64,000 bases of DNA from Tigheibacillus halophilus. GTDB taxonomy: Bacteria; Bacillota; Bacilli; Bacillales; Amphibacillaceae. The notes under the pieces were generated by a model. It saw only the letters and a list, made by a program, of their open reading frames with translations. It searched no databases and was not told the DNA's origin. The stretch lies in contig NZ_JBHUIZ010000003.1 of the NCBI RefSeq assembly GCF_042683165.1, positions 62,001 to 126,000 on the forward strand, read 5' to 3'. Position numbers and translations under genes: made by a program. Below, one piece after another: positions 50,707 to 58,945 of this stretch. The first letter of the stretch is position 1. Each line of letters begins with the position of its first letter.

Positions 50707-51663
50707 ATGAAACATAAAAAAGCTTGGATGATCACCGCAGGAATTATTGTGGTTCTCTTGGTTATAGAAATTGCTGCAAGTATTTTCTTTTATGATCTGG
50801 CCATCAAGCGTGGACCAAAAGACTTTTTGAATGACAATGAAGATCTGGAGGTTTCCGATAAAGCGATGGATGAATTTTTGCAAGGTGACTGGATTGCCTG
50901 GGTCAACAAGCAAAATTTTAAAGAAATGACACTCACTTCACGGGATGGCTTGAAACTCAAAGGTTATTATCTTCCTGCGAAAAAGCCGACTAATAAAGTA
51001 GTCATGCTTGAGCATGGTTATCTCGGGCACGCCAAGCAAATGGGGCTTTATGGCAAATATTATTACGAAAAGCTTGGCTATAATGTATTCATGGCAGATG
51101 CCCGCGGGCATGGAGAAAGTGGGGGAGAATATTATGGGTTTGGCTGGCAGGATCGGCTCGATTTGATTGACTGGACAAATTTGTTAGCTAAAAAACTTGG
51201 ACCGGGGTCAGAAATCGTCTACCATGGGCTTTCCATGGGGGCGGCAACTGTTTTAATGGCAAGCGGTGAAAAGCTTCCAAAGCAGGTTAGAGCAATTGTA
51301 GCAGACAGTCCATATAATAGTGTATATGATCTGTTTGCTTACCAGATGAAACGGATGTACCATCTTCCAGCTTTTCCTATTTTGGACGGTACCAGTATCG
51401 TTACAAAAATCAGGGCTGGTTATTCGTTGAAAGAGGGGTCGGCACTGCATCAGGTCGAAAAAGCTGATGTCCCGATACTATATATCACTGGAAATGCTGA
51501 TACATTTGTACCGACTAATATGACACATGATCTCTATGAGCATACTAATAGTCCCGCAAGAATTTTGACTGTCAATGGGGCCAACCATGGTGAATCATTT
51601 GTACTGGCAAAGAAAAAGTATCTTGCCACCTTAAGTAGCTTTCTTCATGAATACGTCCAATAG
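50707..51663 (+). CDS. Alpha/beta hydrolase with N-terminal membrane anchor (YqkD-like)
   Basis: 318 aa. One N-terminal helix (MITAGIIVVLLVIEIAASIF) then a hydrolase domain: LEHGYLGHA (oxyanion), MADARGHGESGG, nucleophile HGLSMGAAT, acid in TGNADTFVP, and histidine in NGANHGES. Acts outside or at the membrane as an esterase or peptidase; substrate unknown. SD AAAGGGGA. Confidence 0.88.
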   Translation: MKHKKAWMITAGIIVVLLVIEIAASIFFYDLAIKRGPKDFLNDNEDLEVSDKAMDEFLQGDWIAWVNKQNFKEMTLTSRDGLKLKGYYLPAKKPTNKVVMLEHGYLGHAKQMGLYGKYYYEKLGYNVFMADARGHGESGGEYYGFGWQDRLDLIDWTNLLAKKLGPGSEIVYHGLSMGAATVLMASGEKLPKQVRAIVADSPYNSVYDLFAYQMKRMYHLPAFPILDGTSIVTKIRAGYSLKEGSALHQVEKADVPILYITGNADTFVPTNMTHDLYEHTNSPARILTVNGANHGESFVLAKKKYLATLSSFLHEYVQ

Positions 51664-51674
51664 CATAGGAAGAA

Positions 51675-51710
51675 TCAACCACCCTCCGTGACGCGGAGGG
51701 TGGTTTCATT
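51675..51710. terminator. Terminator after the YqkD-like hydrolase gene
   Basis: AACCACCCTCCG pairs with CGGAGGGTGGTT, short loop, T-rich end. Confidence 0.85.
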
Positions 51711-51832
51711 TGTCTGATGAAAATGCAACGAAGCCATTTCTGTTGGAGGGGGTACGAAATCATCTGGTTTATGAATGGATGAAGCTGAAGCTTTGCGAAG
51801 AATTTGAGTGGGTGAGAAGATAAGGCAAATTT

Positions 51833-52399
51833 CTATTTTCCTGTAATAGTCATTTTCAGAATAGCTGCATATTCCCTGATATATAATTTCCATTTAACCG
51901 CTGTTGGCGTTTTGGCGGCTAATGGGTAAGCTTTGATGCCGATTTTATCTGCTTCACTGGTCGCGCGGAACAAGTGAAAGTCATTGCTGACAATGACAGC
52001 CTCCTTGATTGGGTAAAGCTGCTTGCTGAACAAAAGATTTTCACTTGTGCTGGTGGATTCTTTTTCCAGCAGTATTCTTTCTTCATCAATCCCGTGGTTA
52101 ACCAAATAGGAAGCAATAGCCTGTGCTTCAGTAACATCTTCCCCCTTACCCATTCCTCCCGATGCGATTGCTTTGGAGGCTGGATTTTCCTGCAAATAAC
52201 GAAGTGCGGCTGCAGCTCTATACAGCAGGCTTTTGGACATGACGGTCCCATTGACTTTTGCCCCCAAAATAAGTACGTAGCCGACCTGCTTTGGGGGCGG
52301 CTGTGATGCTGTCCGTTTCATTTGTATGTGTGCATAGACTGCAAACGAAATTCCTGTAACAGCAATTACCACTAATAGGATAAAGACCATTTTTTTCAC
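51833..52399 (-). CDS. YdcF/DUF218 family membrane-anchored protein
   Basis: 188 aa. An N-terminal signal anchor (MVFILLVVIAVTGISFAVYA) followed by DUF218: YVLILGAKVNGTVMSKSLLYRA, AIASGGMGKGEDVTEAQAIASYL, ILLEKESTSTSENL, AVIVSNDFHLFRA. These are the family's conserved blocks, thought to bind a nucleotide or SAM-like ligand and linked to envelope processes (SanA/YdcF). The exact reaction is unknown. SD CAGGTGA, ATG 52399. Confidence 0.9.
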   Translation of the reverse strand: MKKMVFILLVVIAVTGISFAVYAHIQMKRTASQPPPKQVGYVLILGAKVNGTVMSKSLLYRAAAALRYLQENPASKAIASGGMGKGEDVTEAQAIASYLVNHGIDEERILLEKESTSTSENLLFSKQLYPIKEAVIVSNDFHLFRATSEADKIGIKAYPLAAKTPTAVKWKLYIREYAAILKMTITGK

Positions 52400-52481
52400 C
52401 TGCCCGCTCCAATCCTTCTTGAAAATGGAAAGCTCTGCATTTCATTATAAATGAAAACTCCTTCAGCTGTGAATCAAAAAT

Positions 52482-52506
52482 GCAGCATGAAGGTCCTTCA
52501 TGCTGC
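52482..52506 (-). terminator. Terminator after the S9 peptidase gene
   Basis: Perfect GCAGCATGAAGG/CCTTCATGCTGC with a single-base centre; on the minus strand followed by ATTTTTG. Confidence 0.85.
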
Positions 52507-52514
52507 AAAAAACT

Positions 52515-54515
52515 TTATAGATACTTTTCAAACCAGCGGCAAATGTGATGTAATCTTTCTAAACGCATTTTGGGTGCGCCGCTTCTGCTTAATTCGTGAG
52601 TAGCATTTGGAAAACGTACGAATTCCACTTGTTTTTTCAAATGTTTTAAAGTGACGTACAATTGTTCTCCTTGCTCAATCGGGCAGCGGAAATCGCGTTC
52701 GCCATGAAGGATGAGCAATGGTGTTTCAACCTTTTCGGCATATTTAAGTGGTGAGATATCCCACAGCTTTTTTGGATCGTCAAGCAAGTTCAATCCGTGC
52801 TCCCATTCGGTAAAGAAATAGCCAATATCGCTGACACCGTAAAAACTGAGCCAGTTACTGATAGAACGCTGTGTGACGGCAGCTTTAAAACGGTTCGTAT
52901 GGCTCACAATCCAATTTGTCATGAATCCGCCGTAGCTTCCGCCCGTTACACCCAGACGCTCTGCATCAATGAAATCGAATGATTTCAAGGCGTGGTCAAC
53001 AGCAGCCATTAAGTCTCTGTAATCTTTACCTCCATAGTCTTTCCTACAGGCATCGACAAATTTCTGCCCATATCCATAGCTTCCGCGTGGATTGACATAC
53101 AAAACGACATACCCTTTTGCAGCAAGCAACTGCATTTCATGGAAGAAGGTACGCCCATACATGGCATGCGGGCCGCCATGGATTTCAAGGATAAATGGAT
53201 ATTTCTCACCGGAAGTGAAGCCGTATGGTTTTAAGAGCCAACCTTGGATTTCCCAGCCGTCTTCCGCCGTGAATGTCACTTCTTCCGGTTCAATAAGCTC
53301 CGTCTCTGCAAGAAAAGAGGCATTGGCATCTGTTAGTTGCGTGACTCTTCCATCTGCTGAAAGGAGATAAAAATTGACAGGTTCAGTCGGTTTGCTGATA
53401 TGCAGAATGAAAGAATCATCATTTTCATTAAATGCAAATCCAGCTACATGATTATGATCTTTGAATAGTGTGCTGCGTGTATGATCCGTAGTTACACTAT
53501 ATAAAGCCGTTGCGCCTTCCTTTGAAGCAATGAAGAATAATTTATCAGCCTCTTTTGACCAGACAGGCCCTTTTTCGGAAGTTCCCATTTGAAAATCCCC
53601 AATCATGCTGTCCCCTAACTGCATGTCCCAGTCTTTACTTAAACAGATACGTTCATTGGTGGACAAATCAAAAATGAAAAGTTCATTTTGCGTTGCACCG
53701 GCAAATGGAAATTCATGCCCCAGGCAGGCAATTTTTTCTCCGTTTGGTGAGAAAGATCCTTGATAATAGGAACCATCTCCATTTGTCAGCTGTCGAATTT
53801 CTTTACTGTCAGTATTCACCATATATAAATCTGTAATCTGCTCATAGTCGCTCTCTTCATGCAAATTAGCGCAGAACAAAACGGACTTTCCATCTGGTGA
53901 AATATCCAGCAGATGATGGTCATTGTCAGAATCAGTCAGCTTCGTGAATGTTTTTTCCACAAGGTCGTACATGACGATATGGGTCCGTTTGTCATCTGTA
54001 AATCCGCTGCTGTCGGATTTATAGCGGAGTCGGGAGATAACTGATGGTTTTTTATTAATTTCTTCTTTTCGTGCTTTCTTCTCTTTGGAAGTCAGTTCCT
54101 TTTGCCTGTTCACATCATCGTCTATCGCCAATGAAGCTGAAAAAAATATGTAATTGCCGTCTTTGGACCACTGCGGGCTATGGGCACCGTGTGTAAAGGC
54201 AGTCAGTTGTCTTGCTTCTCCTCCTGCCACAGGCATGATCCAAATTTGCTGTGTGCCGCTGCGGTCAGATTGGAACACAATTTGTTTGCCGTCGGCAGAC
54301 AGGCGCGGGTGGCGGTCCTTATGGTTACCGAACGTCCATTGTTTTGCTGTATCCTCCTCAAGATTATGTACAAATAGATGTGAAACGTATTCGTCCTTTT
54401 CTTTATCCATTGCGGTTTCTGTATAAAAATATGTATTTTTTCCGGGTACGAGCTGCGGATCACTATATCCGACGAGTCTCGTTAAATCATGGGCAGTTAG
54501 TGCACGCTTCGCCAT
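52515..54515 (-). CDS. S9 family prolyl oligopeptidase (acylaminoacyl-peptidase type)
   Basis: 666 aa from ATG 54515; the ATG at 54521 touches the GGAGGT SD, while 54515 is six bases away. An N-terminal beta-propeller with WD-like repeats (SPDGKSVLFCANLH, SKDGNYIFFSASL and similar) is followed by a C-terminal hydrolase domain: HGGPHAMYGRTF, nucleophile GVTGGSYGGFMTNW, acid LHGERDFRCP, histidine NATHELSRSG. It cleaves short peptides, possibly N-acylated ones; close to B. subtilis YuxL. Cytoplasmic. The terminator is just after it. Confidence 0.93.
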   Translation of the reverse strand: MAKRALTAHDLTRLVGYSDPQLVPGKNTYFYTETAMDKEKDEYVSHLFVHNLEEDTAKQWTFGNHKDRHPRLSADGKQIVFQSDRSGTQQIWIMPVAGGEARQLTAFTHGAHSPQWSKDGNYIFFSASLAIDDDVNRQKELTSKEKKARKEEINKKPSVISRLRYKSDSSGFTDDKRTHIVMYDLVEKTFTKLTDSDNDHHLLDISPDGKSVLFCANLHEESDYEQITDLYMVNTDSKEIRQLTNGDGSYYQGSFSPNGEKIACLGHEFPFAGATQNELFIFDLSTNERICLSKDWDMQLGDSMIGDFQMGTSEKGPVWSKEADKLFFIASKEGATALYSVTTDHTRSTLFKDHNHVAGFAFNENDDSFILHISKPTEPVNFYLLSADGRVTQLTDANASFLAETELIEPEEVTFTAEDGWEIQGWLLKPYGFTSGEKYPFILEIHGGPHAMYGRTFFHEMQLLAAKGYVVLYVNPRGSYGYGQKFVDACRKDYGGKDYRDLMAAVDHALKSFDFIDAERLGVTGGSYGGFMTNWIVSHTNRFKAAVTQRSISNWLSFYGVSDIGYFFTEWEHGLNLLDDPKKLWDISPLKYAEKVETPLLILHGERDFRCPIEQGEQLYVTLKHLKKQVEFVRFPNATHELSRSGAPKMRLERLHHICRWFEKYL

Positions 54516-54664
54516 TGTCATACCTCCATTTTGTAACGTTTATACAATTCTAAACTATTTCTTAATTCCGTTCAATGAGAAGTGCTTGGAATTCACCATA
54601 AGGACAACTTCTGTGCTACGGTATGATGTCCATGCAATGAAGCGATGAATCAGAAATCTGGCCC

Positions 54665-54700
54665 CATGAAAAAAGCACCTCTGCTATAGGAGGTGCTTGG
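54665..54700 (-). terminator. Terminator after dat
   Basis: AAGCACCTC/GAGGTGCTT-type stem, TTTTTT on the minus strand. Confidence 0.85.
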
Positions 54701-54703
54701 GGT

Positions 54704-55573
54704 TTAGATTGTTAATTGTCGTTCGCTGATATTGGCGTCTTCGCGGTAGGCTTCTTGCAGTTTTCTGGTGAATTCCCCCGGTTTGCCATCTGCAATGGGA
54801 CTGCCGTCCACAGTGACAACAGGCAGGATTTCGGATGTGCTGCTGGATAAGAAGATTTCATCAGCATCAAGGATGTCTGTCAATTTGAATGCTTCTTCTT
54901 CAAACGGCACTTGTAACTCAGCCGCAAATCGTTCAACAGCCATGCGTACACAGCCGTGCAAAATACGTTTTGTTGCAGGATGGGTATAAATATGTCCATT
55001 TTTTATAAGGTAAACGTTTGATGAGCTGCATTCAGTCACGATTCCTTCTTCGTGCAGAATTGCTTCATAGCATCCGTTTTCTTTAGCTTCCTGTTTTGCA
55101 AGTACGTTTGGCAGGAGATTCAGACTTTTTATATAACATTTTTTCCAACGTATGTCATCTTTGATAATGGCTGAAACACCATTCTCCAAGTTTGCCAGAT
55201 TACGTGGCAAATCTTTGACATAAGCATATGCATTCGCTATTACACCGCCGGGAAAAACATGATCCCTTGGTGCAGAACCGCGAGTTGCCTGCAGATAAAC
55301 AATACCATCTTTTTCCATGTTGTTTTGTGAAAGCAAATCCTGGAGCAGGTCTTTTAACTCTTCTTTAGAAAATGGCAGCTGCAATTTAATAGCCTCTGCT
55401 GAGCGAAATAGCCTATCTACATGTTCAGTGAACAGATAAAATTGCCCATCGTAAATGCGGATGACTTCATAGATGCCATCGCCAAATTGCAATCCTCGTT
55501 CTTCAAATGGATAGGTAAGATTATCTTGATGCGTGAATCGGTTTTGTGATAGTACAATAGGGTAAATTCCCAT
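54704..55573 (-). CDS. dat: D-amino-acid (D-alanine) aminotransferase
   Basis: 289 aa, class IV PLP aminotransferase. Motifs: ERGLQFGDGIYEVIRIYDGQ (abbreviated to its 20 residues), RGSAPRDHVFP, the cofactor lysine in KCYIKSLNLLPNVLAK, EGIVTECSSSNVYLI, TKRILHGCVR and LSSSTSEILPV. It converts D-alanine plus 2-oxoglutarate to pyruvate and D-glutamate, giving D-Glu for the cell wall. SD AAGGGGA, ATG 55573. Branched-chain aminotransferase is less likely given its close match to Dat at RGSAPRDHxFP. Confidence 0.93.
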   Translation of the reverse strand: MGIYPIVLSQNRFTHQDNLTYPFEERGLQFGDGIYEVIRIYDGQFYLFTEHVDRLFRSAEAIKLQLPFSKEELKDLLQDLLSQNNMEKDGIVYLQATRGSAPRDHVFPGGVIANAYAYVKDLPRNLANLENGVSAIIKDDIRWKKCYIKSLNLLPNVLAKQEAKENGCYEAILHEEGIVTECSSSNVYLIKNGHIYTHPATKRILHGCVRMAVERFAAELQVPFEEEAFKLTDILDADEIFLSSSTSEILPVVTVDGSPIADGKPGEFTRKLQEAYREDANISERQLTI

Positions 55574-55820
55574 ACTTTATCCCCTTCCGGAAAATCGGCT
55601 GTTTAAAAATCACATTCTATTCTAGTATGAACAAGACAGTTTGTAAATACAGAAGATAACTATATTCGGGGCCAACAACGCTTCATAAATTGATATAATA
55701 TTTTATGTCCTGTACAAGAGAAGATTGCCTGTCCACTCCTTTTTTGGGGATTTTAGTTAAAACATGTTTTTCTTTTGGTACATTGTTGTATAATTAAGAC
55801 AAAAGGCGGAGGTGAAAGAA

Positions 55821-56510
55821 GTGACTGCCATTTTGGAACGGCTTCGTAAAAATGATCGTGCTGCAATCTTTAGCAGATGTAAACAGAAAGAGCTAAAAAA
55901 AGGGGAAATCATTTTTAATGAGGGATCCGATGCAGAATCTCTCTACTTTATACTAAAAGGAGAAATCCGTATATTTAAGAATATTGGTTTGGATAAAGAA
56001 ATCACCATATTCACACGGACAAAAAATGATGCTTTCGGAGAAATAGGTATTTTCAGTGGAACAAGATACTCCAACACCGCTGTTGCAGCAAAAAGCAGCC
56101 AGGTCCAGTGTATTGATAAACATACCATGGAAAATATCATTGCACAAAATGGAGAAATCGGGCTGCATTTCACACGCTGGGTAGCAGAATCACTTGAAGC
56201 CAGCAAGGCAAAAATGCGGGATTATATCGCCTTTGGATCAGAAGGAGCAGTTGCTTCTGTCTTTATTCGTTTCAGTAATATGTATGGCATAGTCACTCCC
56301 CGAGGAATTCGAATTAAGCAACAGATACGATTGAGCGATGTCAGCAAACACCTTGGTATATCAAGAGAAACGGTCAGCAGAATCGTGAATAAATGGAAAG
56401 AGGACGGCATTATCCAAAGCGAGAATAAATTTTTTTTGATAGCAAATATAGCATATTTGCAGAATTTGCTTGCATGCAATCACTGTGCGCTTGAAAATTG
56501 CACTTTATAA
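55821..56510 (+). CDS. fnr: Fnr, oxygen-sensing Crp/Fnr regulator with C-terminal iron-sulfur ligands
   Basis: 229 aa from GTG 55821 (GGAGGTG with a 6-base spacer; GTG 55812 lies in the SD). The cyclic-nucleotide-binding beta-barrel (GEIIFNEGSDAESLYFILKG, FGEIGIFSG) is followed by the dimer helix and HTH_CRP (RLSDVSKHLGISRETVSRIV). The C-terminus ends ACNHCALENC: CX2CX4C, the same spacing as the C-terminal [4Fe-4S] cysteines of B. subtilis Fnr. So it should be an anaerobic activator losing its cluster in oxygen. It is followed by the tRNA region; the cyd operon lies 17 kb away. Confidence 0.92.
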   Translation: MTAILERLRKNDRAAIFSRCKQKELKKGEIIFNEGSDAESLYFILKGEIRIFKNIGLDKEITIFTRTKNDAFGEIGIFSGTRYSNTAVAAKSSQVQCIDKHTMENIIAQNGEIGLHFTRWVAESLEASKAKMRDYIAFGSEGAVASVFIRFSNMYGIVTPRGIRIKQQIRLSDVSKHLGISRETVSRIVNKWKEDGIIQSENKFFLIANIAYLQNLLACNHCALENCTL

Positions 56511-56558
56511 GCGGTAGCAGATGAGTTAACAGTTTATCTGAAATTTTTTTGGTTTGGC

Positions 56559-56587
56559 TTGTCATTTCTTAAGCGTTTTGCTATAAT
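56559..56587 (+). promoter_or_regulatory. Strong promoter of the tRNA-Gly region
   Basis: TTGTCA (56559-56564), 17-bp spacer, TATAAT (56582-56587), with TGC before the -10. It would transcribe through the half-tRNA and the tRNA-Gly gene. Confidence 0.8.
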
Positions 56588-56640
56588 TAATTTTGTCATT
56601 TTTTGACGAAAACTTTCCGAATATTGATAGGCTTGCAGAA

Positions 56641-56673
56641 ATGCGGGTGTAGTTTAATGGTAAAACTCCAGCC
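56641..56673 (+). repeat. Duplicated 5' half of tRNA-Gly
   Basis: 33 bases identical to 56795-56827, i.e. ATG-type flank plus the first 31 nt of tRNA-Gly (acceptor strand, D-arm, 5' anticodon stem). The rest is unrelated sequence: a ~120-bp insert with GAGCATG (56677-) pairing with CATGTTC. Pseudogene or tRNA-like RNA. Confidence 0.85.
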
Positions 56674-56796
56674 ACGAGCATGTCCTCTGCCGGGTAAGCT
56701 GCGAGTTGCCCCGAAGCATGTTCATCTTTGAATACGCGGGAAGATGCAGGGGCATGACAATAGCGTCCATAAAATAAAATATTGCTCTATATTGAT

Positions 56797-56870
56797 GCGG
56801 GTGTAGTTTAATGGTAAAACTCCAGCCTTCCAAGCTGATGTTGAGGGTTCGATTCCCTTCACCCGCTCCA
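56797..56870 (+). tRNA. tRNA-Gly (anticodon TCC)
   Basis: 74 nt with encoded CCA. The acceptor stem GCGGGTG/CACCCGC, D-arm TAGTTTAATGGTAAAA, anticodon loop CTTCCAA in stem CCAGC/GCTGA-like, and T-arm GAGGG TTCGATT CCCTT are complete. A terminator follows. Confidence 0.97.
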
Positions 56871-56881
56871 TACATATGTCC

Positions 56882-56932
56882 TAACGCAGTGTTTCGTACA
56901 TCAATCTACGAGGCGTTGCGTTTTTTCCTATT
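56882..56932 (+). terminator. Terminator after tRNA-Gly
   Basis: AACGCAGTGTTTCGTA pairs with TACGAGGCGTTGCGTT, then TTTT. Confidence 0.85.
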
Positions 56933-56970
56933 TGCACGGATGAATGGGATTCATATGTAACGAATAGACA

Positions 56971-57144
56971 ATGCTACATCAAATTTATAGAAACATAGCC
57001 AGGTATGTCCATCAGCCGCGCGTATCGGTGAGCCCTCACAGGGATGTCCTGGAACTGATTAATGATGATCTTATGAACTGTGACGAAAATGCTATATTGA
57101 ATGAATATATTTCGATTCTTGAATCCATGGCATTGAAAATGTAA
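56971..57144 (+). CDS. Possible 57-aa protein upstream of the ABC-class ATPase
   Basis: Frame ATG 56971 to TAA 57144, just 30 bases before the next gene. It has convincing protein-like composition (RDVLELINDDLMNCDENAIL and NEYISILESMALKM at the end, predicted helices) but no SD can be seen. It may be a small gene whose start is mis-set, or the remnant of one. No family recognised. Confidence 0.4.
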   Translation: MLHQIYRNIARYVHQPRVSVSPHRDVLELINDDLMNCDENAILNEYISILESMALKM

Positions 57145-57174
57145 ACTGGTATTAAAATAGGAGGGGGATTTTGC

Positions 57175-58893
57175 ATGCGGAGACTTCTGCAATTATGCAG
57201 GCAACTGGATAAAAAAGGATACGGTGCATATAAAAGCATAAGCGGCACTTATCAGGCTGATTCATACACACTATCCATCGACTACGTGCAAGGAGATCCT
57301 TTCGCGGCACCATCAAAGATACGGCTGGTGATTCCTGCTGAAAAAAGGTTACTGCATCCTGAGTGGCTAAAGACTTCGGTTGAGCAATTGGCAGTAGAGG
57401 ATGTCCTGGCACGGTCGGTTGCCAAAGCGGTCAATCGGATGCATTTTGATATAAAAGGCTCTGGAAAGAGCGGTGAAATTTTTTTTGATGGCCCTGGCCA
57501 GGAAATAATCAAACGGACTGCAATCCAAGCTGACAAAGAAGCGATAACGGTGTGTATGGCTGTGGGCCTACCGGCTAATGGCAGAAGAATCAATGGTAAT
57601 GAAGCACATCGCTTATTTGCAGATGCGATTCCCAAGATATTGAAGAATTCCATTTTCACAATAGCCGATGAAGCAATTGAAAATGCTGTTCGGTTGGCGA
57701 GACAGCAAGCGGCGATTCGAAAACAAATGTGGGAAAATGGCTGGATCGCTTTTATCGCCAATGGTGCTATTTTACCTAGAAAAAGTGGCATTGATGATAG
57801 GCCGCTGCAGACAGCATTACCTTTTCAAAGCACCACAAATCAAGAAGTATCTATCGAGATTCCATATCAAAAGGATGCACTAAAGGGCATGGCGATCAAG
57901 AAGGGAATCACGTTGATTGTCGGTGGAGGCTATCATGGAAAAAGCACCTTGCTGTCAGCTATTGAAAAAGGTGTATACAATCATACGGCCGGTGATGGAC
58001 GGGAATTTGTATTAACAGACATGGATGCAGTCAAAATCCGGGCAGAAGATGGCAGGCAAATCACAAACGTGAATATCTCTCCGTTTATCCGTAATTTGCC
58101 GATGAATCAGGATACGGAACATTTCTCCACAGAAAACGCGAGTGGAAGTACATCACAAGCGGCGAATGTGATAGAAGCATTAGAAGCTGGTGCGACCACA
58201 CTGCTGCTGGATGAGGATACGTGTGCGACCAATTTCATGATTCGTGATATGCGTATGCAACAATTGGTCAGTCCGGAGCAGGAGCCGATCACGCCATTCA
58301 TTGACAATGTTACATGTTTGCGTGACAAACTTGGGGTTTCTGCCATTCTGGTCATGGGCGGCTCTGGGGATTATTTTGATGCGGCTGATGATGTCATTCA
58401 AATGAATAATTTCTTGCCGGAAGATGTCACAGAGGCAGCTAAGAAGATTGCTGCTGAACACCCCGTAGAACGGCTTCAACGAAAAGGCGCACAGCTCAGT
58501 GTAAAATCTGACAGAGTGTTTCGACAGCAATCATTCAAAGTTCTCAGAGGAAAACGCGCGAAAGTACAGGCTAAGGGTCTTCACACGATTCTGATGGGGC
58601 AGACGAACATCTCGTTTCCTGAGGTGGAGCAGATCGCAGATATGTCACAGACAAGAATGATTGCGCAAATACTTCTGCGGCTTGCTTCAGAAAAAATGGA
58701 TGACAAAAAGACATTGGTCGAGCTTCTGGACGATTTGGAAATGCGAATGTCAGACGAGGGCCTTGCCTCTTTTACAGCTCATACAAAGCAGCACCCAGGC
58801 GATTTGGCTCAGCCGCGCCGTTATGAGATAGCTGCCGTTTTGAATCGGATGCGTACTGCGGTGGTAGATCGTCAAGCAGTAAAAGGCAGGTGA
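57175..58893 (+). CDS. ABC-class P-loop ATPase domain protein (PF09818-type)
   Basis: 572 aa. An N-terminal domain (MRRLLQLCRQLDKKGYGAYK, DPFAAPSKIRL) and a central P-loop domain with GGGYHGKSTLLSAIEKGVYNH (Walker A GGYHGKST, abbreviated), Walker B TTLLLDEDTCATNFMIRD, and ILVMGGSGDYFDAAD. No membrane or transporter domain. This family, the 'predicted ATPase of the ABC class', is widespread, soluble and of unknown role. SD GGAGGGGG. Possibly the head of an operon with queG (53-base gap). Confidence 0.92.
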   Translation: MRRLLQLCRQLDKKGYGAYKSISGTYQADSYTLSIDYVQGDPFAAPSKIRLVIPAEKRLLHPEWLKTSVEQLAVEDVLARSVAKAVNRMHFDIKGSGKSGEIFFDGPGQEIIKRTAIQADKEAITVCMAVGLPANGRRINGNEAHRLFADAIPKILKNSIFTIADEAIENAVRLARQQAAIRKQMWENGWIAFIANGAILPRKSGIDDRPLQTALPFQSTTNQEVSIEIPYQKDALKGMAIKKGITLIVGGGYHGKSTLLSAIEKGVYNHTAGDGREFVLTDMDAVKIRAEDGRQITNVNISPFIRNLPMNQDTEHFSTENASGSTSQAANVIEALEAGATTLLLDEDTCATNFMIRDMRMQQLVSPEQEPITPFIDNVTCLRDKLGVSAILVMGGSGDYFDAADDVIQMNNFLPEDVTEAAKKIAAEHPVERLQRKGAQLSVKSDRVFRQQSFKVLRGKRAKVQAKGLHTILMGQTNISFPEVEQIADMSQTRMIAQILLRLASEKMDDKKTLVELLDDLEMRMSDEGLASFTAHTKQHPGDLAQPRRYEIAAVLNRMRTAVVDRQAVKGR

Positions 58894-58945
58894 CTTTTAG
58901 CTGAAAATATGTTTTTTTCTAAGAAAGAAAAGGAAGGTGTCACGA

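Noticed and set aside
56654..56875. 73-codon minus-strand frame over the tRNA
   Set aside because: Antisense to tRNA-Gly, a common false gene.
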